A stretch of 64,000 bases of DNA. Source: Bryobacterales bacterium. Lineage in GTDB: Bacteria; Acidobacteriota; Terriglobia; Bryobacterales; Bryobacteraceae. The stretch is taken from assembly GCA_016716385.1 (NCBI GenBank), contig JADJWL010000002.1, positions 186,001 through 250,000 of the forward strand, given 5' to 3'. Positions 25,706 through 33,656 of this stretch are shown piece by piece (within the stretch, counting starts at the first letter, position 1; each line of letters begins with the position of its first letter). The translations under genes were made by a program, and so were the position numbers. Below the pieces are notes generated by a model. The model worked only from the letters and a program-made list of their open reading frames with translations, ran no database searches and had not been told where the DNA came from.

Positions 25706-26682
25706 GCCCGGTGCGCGACGAGGACCGGGAGTTCTTCGCGCGGGAGTTGAACGCGTTCGTCCCGCCGCGCGTCTTCGACGCGCACATCCACCTCTATCGC
25801 GTGGCCGATTTCCGCGGCGCGGTTCCCACGCTCGCGGCAGCGGGTCCGCCGGTGGCCGGTTGGGCGGCCTACGAGGCGGCGATGGAGGAATTGACTCCCG
25901 GCCGCCAGTACCGGGCGCTGGCGTTTCCATTCCCCGCCGCGGGCGTGGACCTGGCAGCCGCCAATGCGTTTGTCGCTTCGCAGCCCTTGTGCCACGGGCA
26001 GATGCTGGTCACGCCGGAGATGGATCCTGAGTTCGTGCGCGAATCGGTCCGCCGGCATGGTTTCGTGGGCCTCAAGTGCTACCACGTGTTCTCGCGCCGG
26101 GAGCCTACCTGGGATTCGACAATCGAGGAGTATATGCCGGATCGCCTCGTTCGTGTCGCACACGAGGAAGGCCTGACGATCACGCTCCACCTCGTGAAGG
26201 AGCGCGCCCTGGCCGATCCCGTCAACCAGGAGAGTCTGCGGCGGCTTGCACGGCGCTATCCGGACGCGCGATGGATCCTGGCGCACGCGGCGCGCGGATT
26301 CAACGTTCACCACACCATCGCCGGAATCGAATCGCTGCGCGGTCTGTCCAACGTCTGGTGCGACACCAGCGCCGTGACGGAGTGCGGTGCGTTCGAGGCC
26401 ATTGTCCGCACGCTGGGGGTGGAGCGCCTGCTCTACGGCTCGGACTTCCCGGTGTCCCACATCCGCGGGCGGTGCGTGGCCATCGGCGATTCGTTCCTCT
26501 GGCTGACCGAGGAGAATACACAGTTCAATGCGGCGCACGCGCCGCTGCGTCCGGTGCTGGTGGGTCTGGAGTCGCTGCGGGCGCTGAAGCAGGCGTGCTG
26601 GAACCTGGATTTGCCGGACTCAGCGGTCGAACGCATTTTCCACGGCAATGCTGCCCAACTGTTCGGCGAGGATGCGGCATGA
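25702..26682 (+). CDS. Amidohydrolase family protein (second copy type)
   Basis: 326 residues from ATG 25702. Metal-site motifs: VFDAHIHLYRVADF, VGLKCYHVFSRREPTW, ITLHLVKERA, WILAHAARGF and LLYGSDFPVSHIRGR. It is an amidohydrolase_2-type TIM barrel, more divergent than the 23443 protein, with a lysine in the GLKCYH strand that could bridge metals. Overlaps both neighbours by four bases (ATGA at 25702-25705 and 26679-26682), sandwiched between two class-III aminotransferases, so all three are translated together. Confidence 0.85.
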   Translation: MSPVRDEDREFFARELNAFVPPRVFDAHIHLYRVADFRGAVPTLAAAGPPVAGWAAYEAAMEELTPGRQYRALAFPFPAAGVDLAAANAFVASQPLCHGQMLVTPEMDPEFVRESVRRHGFVGLKCYHVFSRREPTWDSTIEEYMPDRLVRVAHEEGLTITLHLVKERALADPVNQESLRRLARRYPDARWILAHAARGFNVHHTIAGIESLRGLSNVWCDTSAVTECGAFEAIVRTLGVERLLYGSDFPVSHIRGRCVAIGDSFLWLTEENTQFNAAHAPLRPVLVGLESLRALKQACWNLDLPDSAVERIFHGNAAQLFGEDAA

Positions 26683-27959
26683 AGCTCGACCGGAACCACG
26701 CGTGGCTCGAGCGCGCGCGACGCGTCGTGCCGGGATGCGCCCAGACGTTCAGCAAAGGGCCGCTGAACTTCGTCGCGGGCGCCACGCCCGCGTTTCTCGG
26801 CCGCGGCCAGGGCGCGCGCGTGTGGGACGTGGACGGCAACGAATACGTGGACTATCTGCTCGGCCTGGGTCCGGTCATCCTCGGGTACGCCGACACGGAG
26901 GTGAACCGGGCGGCGGCCGCACAGATGGAGGCGGGCGTCTCGTTCAGCCTGTCGCATCCGGTGGAAGTGGAGCTCTCCGAACTGCTGGTGTCTCTGATTC
27001 CGTGCGCGGAGATGGTGCGCTTCGGCAAGAACGGCTCGGACGCCACGGCGGGCGCGGTGCGGCTCTCCCGCGCCGTCACGGGCCGCGACAAGGTCGCGCG
27101 GTGCGGCTATCACGGATGGCAGGACTGGTACATCGGATCCACCGACCGTTGGCAAGGCGTGCCCGAAGCCGTGCGCGCGCTGACGCTGTCGTTCCCGTAC
27201 AACGATCCCGAGGCGCTCGACCGGCTGTTCGCCGCGCATCCGGGCGCCATCGCCTGCGTGATTCTCGAACCGGTGACGTTCGACCCGCCGCGCGCCGGCT
27301 ATCTCGAAGCCGTGCGGGAACTGTGCCACGCCAACGGAGCGCTGCTGATTTTCGATGAAGTGATCACCGGATTCCGCTTCGGGCTTGGGGGCGCGCAAAC
27401 GTACTTCGGTGTCACGCCCGACCTCGCCTGCTTCGGCAAGGCGCTGGCGAACGGGTTCCCGCTGTCGGCGATCGTGGGCAAGGCAGAGTTCATGCGCCGC
27501 TTCGAGGACGTGTTCTTTTCGTTCACGTTCGGCGGCGAAACGGTGAGCCTGGCGGCGGCGCTGGCGACCATCCGCGCCTTGCGGGATCGCGGCGGCGTCG
27601 CCTCCATCTGGGACGCGGGAGAGCGGTTGCGGCGCGGCACGCAGACGCTGATCGAAGAGACGGGATTGGCGGGGACGATCGAGTGCGCAGGCTATCCGCC
27701 CTGGACGACGCTACGTTGTCCCAATGCTTTGCCGGAACAGGCGCTCCTGCTGCGCTCGCTCTTCCAGCAGGAATGCGCAGCGCGCGGCGTGCTGACGATC
27801 GGTGCGCACATGATTTCGGTGGCGCACGGCGCGGGCGAGATCGATTGGACGCTGGCGGCCTACCGCGAAGTATTCCGGATTCTCGCCGAGGCCCAGGCGT
27901 CGGGCGCGCCGGAACGATGGCTGCGCGGAAGCCCGATGCGCACCATCCTGCGCCCCTGA
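26679..27959 (+). CDS. Class-III aminotransferase (second, glutamate-1-semialdehyde aminomutase-like)
   Basis: 426 residues from ATG 26679; the frame is open further upstream but that is the amidohydrolase in another frame. Motifs: RVVPGCAQTFSKGPLNFVAG, VWDVDGNEYVDYLLGLGPVI, FGKNGSDATAGAVRLSRAVT, GYHGWQDWYIGSTDRWQGVP, LIFDEVITGFRFGLGGAQTY, and the PLP lysine in CFGKALANGFPLSAIVGK. Clearly a paralogue of the 24347 protein but not a recent duplicate. HemL-like proteins of this type also act on amino sugars and nonproteinogenic amino acids. Substrate unknown. Confidence 0.88.
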   Translation: MKLDRNHAWLERARRVVPGCAQTFSKGPLNFVAGATPAFLGRGQGARVWDVDGNEYVDYLLGLGPVILGYADTEVNRAAAAQMEAGVSFSLSHPVEVELSELLVSLIPCAEMVRFGKNGSDATAGAVRLSRAVTGRDKVARCGYHGWQDWYIGSTDRWQGVPEAVRALTLSFPYNDPEALDRLFAAHPGAIACVILEPVTFDPPRAGYLEAVRELCHANGALLIFDEVITGFRFGLGGAQTYFGVTPDLACFGKALANGFPLSAIVGKAEFMRRFEDVFFSFTFGGETVSLAAALATIRALRDRGGVASIWDAGERLRRGTQTLIEETGLAGTIECAGYPPWTTLRCPNALPEQALLLRSLFQQECAARGVLTIGAHMISVAHGAGEIDWTLAAYREVFRILAEAQASGAPERWLRGSPMRTILRP

Positions 27960-27988
27960 GCCTGGTTAGAGTAGAGGGACACACGCAG

Positions 27989-29281
27989 ATGACCGATGCC
28001 CTCTCACGCCGGGGATTCGTCGCCCAACTCAGCGGAGCCGCGTTCGCGCCTCCCGCTCGACGGAAGCTGCGTGTCGCCGCCATCTACACCGCGTTCACAC
28101 ACAGATCCCACGTCAATGTGATCCTGGAGAACTTTTTGGAGCCCTACTACTTCCGCGGTCGCCGCGTCGACCCGCGAGAAACCTTCGAGGTGGTCTCGAT
28201 GTGGGGCGATCAGAACCTGGAAGGGGACTTCGCCGACGATGTGAGCCGGGCCTACGGCGTCACCCGGTACGAAACGATCGCGGGCGCCCTTTGCCTGGGT
28301 GGGGATGCCCTGGCGGTCGACGCGGTCCTGTCGATCGGTGAAGGCGGCCGGTACTACACGAACGACCTTGGGCAGGTCCTGTTCCCCCGCAAACGCTTTT
28401 TCGATGAGATCGTTGCGGTGATGCGCCGGTCCAAGCGGGTGGTACCTCTGTTCACTGACAAGCATCTGGCGTACCGCTGGGACTGGGCCAAGGAGATGTA
28501 CGACACGGCGCGGGCGATGCAGATCCCGCTGATGGCCGGCAGTTCCCTGCCGCTCGCTGAGCGCAGGCCGCCACTCGACCTCCCGGCACGTGCCAGGATC
28601 GAAGAGGCCATCGCCATCCATGGGGGTCACGTCGAGACCTACGACTTCCACGCACTGGAACTGCTGCAATCGATTGTGGAAGCCCGCGCGGGCGGTGAGA
28701 CCGGAGTGTCGCGCATTCAATTCCTTGAGGGAGACGCCCTGTGGGACGCAGCCGCGAAGGGGCAGTGGTCCCCTGCCCTGGCGGATGCGGCCATGCAGGC
28801 CGAGTTGGGCGGTGGCGCGCCGGCGTGGCGCGCCTTCCCGCGACAGCCGCACGGAATCCTGATTCAGTATCGGGATGGCTTTCGGGCCGCGGCTCTCAGG
28901 GCCGGTGACGATTCGATCCGCTGGAACTTCGCCTGCCGCCTGCGGGGCGAAACCAGGCCGCTGGCGACCCGGTACTACGTTGGTCCCTGGCGGAATCGCT
29001 ATCTGTTCAAAGCGTTCAGTCACGCCATCCAGCATCATCTATCCCACGGGAAAGCACCCTGGCCCGTCGAACGGACCCTGCTGACCACGGGAATCCTCGA
29101 CGCGGCGATGCACTCCCGGCGCCGCGGTGGCGCAAGCCTGGCAACCCCACACCTGGAGATGGCGTATGCACCGGTGGATTTCGGGGCGTTTCGGGAGACG
29201 GGAGAGACGTGGGCTGTCATCGACGAAGACGTCCCTGAGCCCATCGGCGCCATCGCTCCGGCACCGCAGATCACAAAGTAG
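27989..29281 (+). CDS. Hypothetical protein with Tat-like leader
   Basis: 430 residues, not assigned to a family. It starts MTDALSRRGFVAQLSGAAFA, a twin-arginine-like but weakly hydrophobic leader. The body is alpha/beta in character: KLRVAAIYTAFTHRSHVNVI, DAVLSIGEGGRYYTNDLGQV, VVPLFTDKHLAYRWDWAKEM, IPLMAGSSLPLAERRPPLDL. The first segment could be a Rossmann-like strand-loop-helix. The C-terminal part is rich in Arg and Trp. It follows the aminotransferase by 29 bases and may be in that operon. Its last 11 bases overlap the convergent ABC substrate-binding gene. Confidence 0.75.
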   Translation: MTDALSRRGFVAQLSGAAFAPPARRKLRVAAIYTAFTHRSHVNVILENFLEPYYFRGRRVDPRETFEVVSMWGDQNLEGDFADDVSRAYGVTRYETIAGALCLGGDALAVDAVLSIGEGGRYYTNDLGQVLFPRKRFFDEIVAVMRRSKRVVPLFTDKHLAYRWDWAKEMYDTARAMQIPLMAGSSLPLAERRPPLDLPARARIEEAIAIHGGHVETYDFHALELLQSIVEARAGGETGVSRIQFLEGDALWDAAAKGQWSPALADAAMQAELGGGAPAWRAFPRQPHGILIQYRDGFRAAALRAGDDSIRWNFACRLRGETRPLATRYYVGPWRNRYLFKAFSHAIQHHLSHGKAPWPVERTLLTTGILDAAMHSRRRGGASLATPHLEMAYAPVDFGAFRETGETWAVIDEDVPEPIGAIAPAPQITK

Positions 29282-30134
29282 CCAGGAACTCTCTTGCCAC
29301 CTCCGCCACCGGACGTTTGCCTCCGTCCACGGCCGCGTTCATCCGCCGCATCGCGTCTTCGCCGATGCGGCCTTCGAGTGCGGCGAGTGCAGTACGCAAT
29401 CCCTCGTGCGTTGAGAGTGCTTCCGCGCGGACCGCAACCGCCGCCCGGTACGGCAGAAAGTGGCGGCGGTCGTCATCAAGAACGCAGAGACCGAGAGCCT
29501 CGATCACGCCGTCGGTGGCGTTTCCCGCCGCCATGTCGACCTGGCCTTGCTGAACGGCGCGGTAGAGCAGACCGAGGTCCATGTCCACCGGACGGCCGTC
29601 GAGCGGCAAGCCGTACGCCGCCTGCAGGCGAGCGAGTCCATCCGGGCGCTGAACGAATTCGTACCCCACACCGAGGCGCCAGGGAACCGGACGCCGGGCG
29701 GCATCGCTCAGCGTGCGCAGGTTTTCGCGACGCGCCTGTTCGCAGCGCACGACCATCGCGAAGGCATTGTTGAACCCCAGACCCGGCCGCCACTCGACAT
29801 CCCATCGCGCGCGGTACTCGCGGCGGACCGCCTCTTCGACCGCGTCCGGATCGTCCATCGGATCCATCTTGAGGATCGCAGTCAGGGCAGTGCCCGAATA
29901 CTCGGGGTAGAGGTCGATCTGGCCGCTGATCAATGCCTGATGCGCCAGCAGCGTCCCGCCGAGATTGAGTTTGCGGTCCACCTCGACGTTGAGGTGGCGC
30001 TCGATGTGCTGCGCCAGGATCTCGCCCAGCACCACCTGTTCGGTGAAGTTCTTCGAAGCCACGACAATCGTGGCCCTCGGTGCGCAGCCCGCGAGCGCGA
30101 GGGTCAGTAGGGCGACAAACGGCGTTCGGCCCAC
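29271..30134 (-). CDS. ABC transporter substrate-binding protein, OpuBC/ProX (EgtU-like) type
   Basis: 287 residues from a GTG at 30134, with AAGGAGG six bases upstream. Lipoprotein leader ending LLTLALAGC (lipobox). The mature protein starts with the quaternary-amine family pattern IVVASKNFTEQVVLGEILAQ and GGTLLAHQALISGQIDLYPE, YSGTALTAILKM; later GLGFNNAFAMVVRCEQARRE and QQGQVDMAAGNATDGVIEAL. The family binds glycine betaine, choline, carnitine and, in EgtU, ergothioneine. The gene lies downstream of egtB and egtD in one coupled operon, making a betaine-like thiol a good ligand candidate. Ligand choice is inference. Confidence 0.88.
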   Translation of the reverse strand: MGRTPFVALLTLALAGCAPRATIVVASKNFTEQVVLGEILAQHIERHLNVEVDRKLNLGGTLLAHQALISGQIDLYPEYSGTALTAILKMDPMDDPDAVEEAVRREYRARWDVEWRPGLGFNNAFAMVVRCEQARRENLRTLSDAARRPVPWRLGVGYEFVQRPDGLARLQAAYGLPLDGRPVDMDLGLLYRAVQQGQVDMAAGNATDGVIEALGLCVLDDDRRHFLPYRAAVAVRAEALSTHEGLRTALAALEGRIGEDAMRRMNAAVDGGKRPVAEVAREFLATL

Positions 30135-30712
30135 GTCAATCCTCCTTCCGCCAGGAGCGCCATCGCGGCCGCCGGAATCGCGCCGGCCAGAATCTGCGCG
30201 GTATCCACCGAAGCCAGGCCGCGAAAGATGAACACGCCGAGGCCCCCGCCTCCGATGGCGGCGGCGATTGTCGCCGTGCCGATGGTGGTGACGGTCGCGA
30301 TGCGGATGCCGGCGAGGATCGTGCGCGCGGCCAAAGGCAGTTCCACCTGCCACAACAACTGCGCCTGCGTCATCCCCATCGCGACGGCCGACTCCCGCAC
30401 GGCAGGGTCCACGCCCAGGATGCCCGTCACCGTATTGCGCAACACCGGGAGCAGCGCGTACAAGGCCAGCGCGACGATCGCCGTCCCCTTGCCGATGCCG
30501 CCGATAAACGGCAGCGGAATCAGGAAGCCGAACAAGGCCAGGCTCGGAATCGTTTGCACGACGCCTGCGGCTCCCAGAAAGATGCCGCGTGTCCGGACGG
30601 AGCGCGCCATCGCCACGCCCCCGGGCAAGCCCAATCCGGCGGCGATTCCCAGCGCCGCGCCGGTCAACGCGGCGTGTTCCACCGTGAGGCGCCAGATCTC
30701 CGCGGGAGTCAC
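30104..30712 (-). CDS. ABC transporter permease, OpuBB/ProW type
   Basis: 202 residues from GTG 30712, which overlaps the ATPase stop as GTGA and has GGAG eight bases upstream; a GTG at 30721 would have no room for a ribosome site. About five membrane helices, including AALTGAALGIAAGLGLPGGV and GTAIVALALYALLPVLRNTV. The permease-ATPase contact (EAA) loop is AVRESAVAMGMTQAQLLWQV, ELPLAARTILAGIR. Its 3' end overlaps the substrate-binding gene by 31 bases. In the EgtUV and OpuC-like systems the permease works as a homodimer. Confidence 0.9.
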   Translation of the reverse strand: MTPAEIWRLTVEHAALTGAALGIAAGLGLPGGVAMARSVRTRGIFLGAAGVVQTIPSLALFGFLIPLPFIGGIGKGTAIVALALYALLPVLRNTVTGILGVDPAVRESAVAMGMTQAQLLWQVELPLAARTILAGIRIATVTTIGTATIAAAIGGGGLGVFIFRGLASVDTAQILAGAIPAAAMALLAEGGLTWAERRLSPY

Positions 30713-31437
30713 TGCAGGCACTCCAGAAACGCACGCGCTTCCGGATGAGACGAAGCACGAAAGTTGCCGGGCGTCTCGACCAGTTCCAGCGCGCCGTTGC
30801 GCAGCAGACCGATCCGCGTGGCCAGCAGCAGCGCCTCGCGGACATCGTGGGTTACGAAGACCGCGGCCTTGCCGAGGCTCGCCACCAGCGTGCGGAACTC
30901 CCGCTGGACCTCGGTACGCGTGACCGGGTCGAGCGCGCCGAACGGCTCGTCGAACAGGAGCAGGTCGGGGTCGGCGGCGAGCGCCCGCGCGACGCCCACG
31001 CGCTGCCTTTGTCCGCCGGAAAGCTGGTGGGGAAAGCGCCCCGCGTACTCATCAGGCGGCAGGTGCAGCAACGTGAGCAATTCGCGCGTACGGGCCGCAA
31101 TCCGATCGGGGGGCCAACCTTCGAGGCGTGGAACGGTCCCGACGTTCGCCGCCACGGTCCAGTGCGGGAACAAACCCGTCTCCTGGATCACGTAGCCGGT
31201 GCGCCGCCGCAAACGGACGGGATCCCAGGCCGTCGTGGACTGTCCCGCCACCCGGACCTCTCCTGACGCCGGCATCAGCAGGGCGTTGATGAGCTTGAGC
31301 GCCGTGGTCTTTCCCGAGCCGCTCCGGCCGAGAAGCACGAGCGTTTCGCCAGGCTGCACCGCCAGCGTCACGCCGCGCAGCACGGGTGTATCGCCCGCCG
31401 TATAGGACACGTTGCGGAACTCAACGGCCGGCGTCAC
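30709..31437 (-). CDS. ABC transporter ATP-binding protein, OpuBA/ProV type
   Basis: 242 residues from GTG 31437, overlapping the egtD stop as GTGA; an ATG at 31473 is possible but the extra twelve residues are an out-of-frame reading of the egtD end. Walker A LLGRSGSGKTTALKLINALL, signature FPHQLSGGQRQRVGVARALA, Walker B DLLLFDEPFGALD, switch histidine in AAVFVTHDVREALLLATRIG. No CBS domains are present, unlike many OpuCA/ProV proteins, so osmotic gating through CBS pairs is unlikely. Energises the importer encoded next to it. Confidence 0.92.
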   Translation of the reverse strand: MTPAVEFRNVSYTAGDTPVLRGVTLAVQPGETLVLLGRSGSGKTTALKLINALLMPASGEVRVAGQSTTAWDPVRLRRRTGYVIQETGLFPHWTVAANVGTVPRLEGWPPDRIAARTRELLTLLHLPPDEYAGRFPHQLSGGQRQRVGVARALAADPDLLLFDEPFGALDPVTRTEVQREFRTLVASLGKAAVFVTHDVREALLLATRIGLLRNGALELVETPGNFRASSHPEARAFLECLQ

Positions 31438-32399
31438 CCGTGGACTCGCAGCAGGCTCTCGCTGAACGGCCATTCGTCATCCACCCATTCGGCGGCGCAC
31501 TGGAATCCAGTAGCCTCAGCCATGGCCGCGATCTCCCCTGGGGCAAATTTGTGGCTTGCCTCCGTCCAGATGGTTTCCTCTTCCCGCAGCATGACCCGGA
31601 GTCCGGCAGCAGGGATTTCCACCGTCTGCTCCGCCAGCGACACGAGATGCATTTCGATGCGGCGGTGCACCGCATTGTAACGAGCTTCATGGCGGAGCAG
31701 GCGCAGGTCGAAGTCCGCGCCCAGTTCGCGGTTGAGCCGTCCCGCCACGTTGCGGTTGAACGCGGCCGTGACACCGGTGGGATCGTCGTATGCTTCGATC
31801 ATACAGTCCACGGGCTTGATCAGGTCCGCACCCAGCAGCAGCGCGTCGCCCGGCAGCAGCCGGGAACGGATCGCGGCAAGGAAGGCCTCCGCGCCCTTGC
31901 GGTCGAAGTTGCCGATGGTGCTCCCGAGAAACAGCAGGAGCAGCGGTTCGTAGTTCTTGCGGCGCGCCACAGCCGCGCTCAGGCCGTCCAGGTAGGAGAG
32001 CGCCAAACCTTCGGCGTTCACTCCCGCGACTTCGTTCATCTCCCGCACACAGCGGCGTAGCGCGGCAGTGGAGATGTCGATCGGATAATAGCGCACCGGC
32101 GCCGCGGCTTCGAGAATGGCGCGCGTCTTGCGCCCTGAACCGCTCCCCAACTCCGCCACGATTGCCGGCCGCCGTTCCATCGCGGCCAGCATGTCCTGGG
32201 CGTACCCCAGAAGCAGACGTTCATCCGCCCGCGTGAGTCCGTACTCCGGCAGGTGCGTGATGGCATCGAACAGCGCGGCGCCGAGATCGTCGTAAAGATA
32301 CTGCGACGGGATCTCCTTCTGTGCGCGCGACAGCCCCACGCGGACGTCGCGGGCGAAAGTCTCCACTGCTGTGAACGAGTCGATGGTTGTTGTGGGCAT
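31434..32399 (-). CDS. egtD: L-histidine N(alpha)-methyltransferase EgtD
   Basis: 321 residues, the usual EgtD length. It trimethylates histidine with S-adenosylmethionine to hercynine, the first step of ergothioneine synthesis. Signature blocks: EIPSQYLYDDLGAALFDAIT, LPEYGLTRADERLL, VAELGSGSGRKTRAILEAAA (SAM site), LLLFLGSTIGNFDRKGAEAF and LLGADLIKPVDCMIEAYDDP. The C-terminal catalytic region ends TIWTEASHKFAPGEIAAMAE. It follows egtB by three bases and its stop is shared with the start of the ABC ATPase. Confidence 0.96.
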   Translation of the reverse strand: MPTTTIDSFTAVETFARDVRVGLSRAQKEIPSQYLYDDLGAALFDAITHLPEYGLTRADERLLLGYAQDMLAAMERRPAIVAELGSGSGRKTRAILEAAAPVRYYPIDISTAALRRCVREMNEVAGVNAEGLALSYLDGLSAAVARRKNYEPLLLLFLGSTIGNFDRKGAEAFLAAIRSRLLPGDALLLGADLIKPVDCMIEAYDDPTGVTAAFNRNVAGRLNRELGADFDLRLLRHEARYNAVHRRIEMHLVSLAEQTVEIPAAGLRVMLREEETIWTEASHKFAPGEIAAMAEATGFQCAAEWVDDEWPFSESLLRVHG

Positions 32400-32402
32400 G
32401 GG

Positions 32403-33584
32403 TCAGGCCTCGACGCAACGGAAGCCCGCAAAGACGTACGGATAGTCCGGGCGGAACCAGTTGCGGAAGGATCGTCTCAGGAAACACTGCGCAGTGCGCG
32501 GCGATGCGCCCTTCAGGACGTAATGCTCGTCATCGAAGAAGTTCGCCGAGTAGCCGGGATAGTAGGGCCGGGCTGCAAATCCTTTGAAGGGCGCGAACAC
32601 GGTCGATGTCCACTCCCAGCCATTGCCGATCATATGGCGGACGCCGTGCGGGCTCAGAGGCCCATCGGACACCGGGACCGGATCCCAGTGGCTGTAGCCG
32701 CAGTTGCCGGGGGCGGGATCGAGCTCCGCACCCTGGGGCGCACCGAACGCCGCGCGGTGGAACTGCGCTTCCGATGGCAGCGACAGTGCCCGCCAGCGTG
32801 CGTACGCGGCAGCCTGCTGGTGCGTCACCCAGACCGGCCAGTCGGGCGGCAGCGGGATCTCACCGAACATCGTCCGCAGATGCCATGCTCCGGCACGGTT
32901 CAACCAGAAGCCAGGCGGGGGCGCGCCCTCGCGGACGAACTCCAGGTATGCCCCGTTTGTGACCTTGTCGCGCTGGATACGAAACGCCGGCACGGGAACC
33001 GCGTGCGCGGCGAACTCGTTGTCCCAGCCGAAACCTTCGCTGGCGCTCCTTCCGAGCAGCGCCTCGCCCTCTGGAATCTCCACGAGCGGATTCTCCGGCG
33101 TGGCCCCGGACACCGGCCGTGTCCGGTCCGCCGGCACCAGCTTCCGGTCATGCGGCAGGCGGTGCAGCATGTACGCGAAGGTCTCGTGGTGCATCTCCCG
33201 GTGCTCGAGCGCGGTGCGCCAAACATCTTCCGGCACGTCGTCCAGCAGGGTGTCCACGCGGTCCCGCGCCTGCCGGCCATAGGCCCGGACTTCATCGATC
33301 GCCGGCCAGTCGGGCGGCGTGTCCCGTGGCGTCTCGCCGCGCGGCGGATCGATGCCGAATTCAAACAGGTCATCGAAGCTCGGATGAAAGGCGGGCAGAC
33401 CGAGTGTCCGCCGCGCCACGACATTCCAATCGAAGGCTTCGAGGTGACCGAGGTAAAAGACGATCCGGTGCCTCTCCGGCAGCGGCCGGTCATAGAGGGC
33501 ATCGGGATGGACGAGGGAGAAGAGGGAGTCGGTGCGCTGTCGTGCCGCCTGCAGCTCGCGGCGCGCGGCCGTCGCGTCCGGCAT
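32403..33584 (-). CDS. egtB: Ergothioneine sulfoxide synthase EgtB
   Basis: 393 residues, iron-dependent C-S bond-forming enzyme joining a thiol donor to hercynine. The N-terminal DinB_2 helical domain contains the iron ligands HX3HXE in LEHREMHHETFAYML. The C-terminal FGE-sulfatase domain has VTNGAYLEFVREGAPPPGFW, LPSEAQFHRAAFG, GNGWEWTSTVFAPFKGF and SFRNWFRPDYPYVFAGFRCV. The start at ATG 33584 gives the family's usual beginning; the open frame upstream runs antisense to the histidine kinase. No egtC or egtE is nearby, so the route's later steps may use other proteins or a cysteine donor as in simpler EgtB/EgtD systems. Confidence 0.94.
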   Translation of the reverse strand: MPDATAARRELQAARQRTDSLFSLVHPDALYDRPLPERHRIVFYLGHLEAFDWNVVARRTLGLPAFHPSFDDLFEFGIDPPRGETPRDTPPDWPAIDEVRAYGRQARDRVDTLLDDVPEDVWRTALEHREMHHETFAYMLHRLPHDRKLVPADRTRPVSGATPENPLVEIPEGEALLGRSASEGFGWDNEFAAHAVPVPAFRIQRDKVTNGAYLEFVREGAPPPGFWLNRAGAWHLRTMFGEIPLPPDWPVWVTHQQAAAYARWRALSLPSEAQFHRAAFGAPQGAELDPAPGNCGYSHWDPVPVSDGPLSPHGVRHMIGNGWEWTSTVFAPFKGFAARPYYPGYSANFFDDEHYVLKGASPRTAQCFLRRSFRNWFRPDYPYVFAGFRCVEA

Positions 33585-33591
33585 CTCTTCA

Positions 33592-33597
33592 GTGTAG
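33592..33597 (-). promoter_or_regulatory. Candidate -10 element for egtB
   Basis: TACACT on the minus strand, ending seven bases before the egtB ATG at 33584, which predicts a leaderless mRNA. No ribosome site is possible in that space and no good -35 is seen. The same hexamer faces the other way at 33641-33646. Confidence 0.45.
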
Positions 33598-33640
33598 CCA
33601 ATCAGGGAAACGCTGGATATTGCGTTTCGCGGCGATCCGC

Positions 33641-33646
33641 TACACT
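33641..33646 (+). promoter_or_regulatory. Candidate -10 element for the histidine kinase operon
   Basis: TACACT within CGCTACACTGA, ten bases before the ATG at 33657. TTGCGT lies 15 bases upstream, a poor -35 at short spacing. It forms an inverted pair with the egtB hexamer (CAGTGTAGCC at 33590-33599). Confidence 0.45.
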
Positions 33647-33656
33647 GATCGTAGCC

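Noticed and set aside
26679..27959. Haem-pathway HemL assignment for the aminotransferases.
   Set aside because: Two paralogues sit among amidohydrolases with no haem genes, so the general class-III name is safer.
30709..31473. ATG start at 31473 for the ABC ATPase.
   Set aside because: The twelve added residues are an out-of-frame reading of the egtD end, and the GTG at 31437 gives the four-base overlap used elsewhere in the operon.
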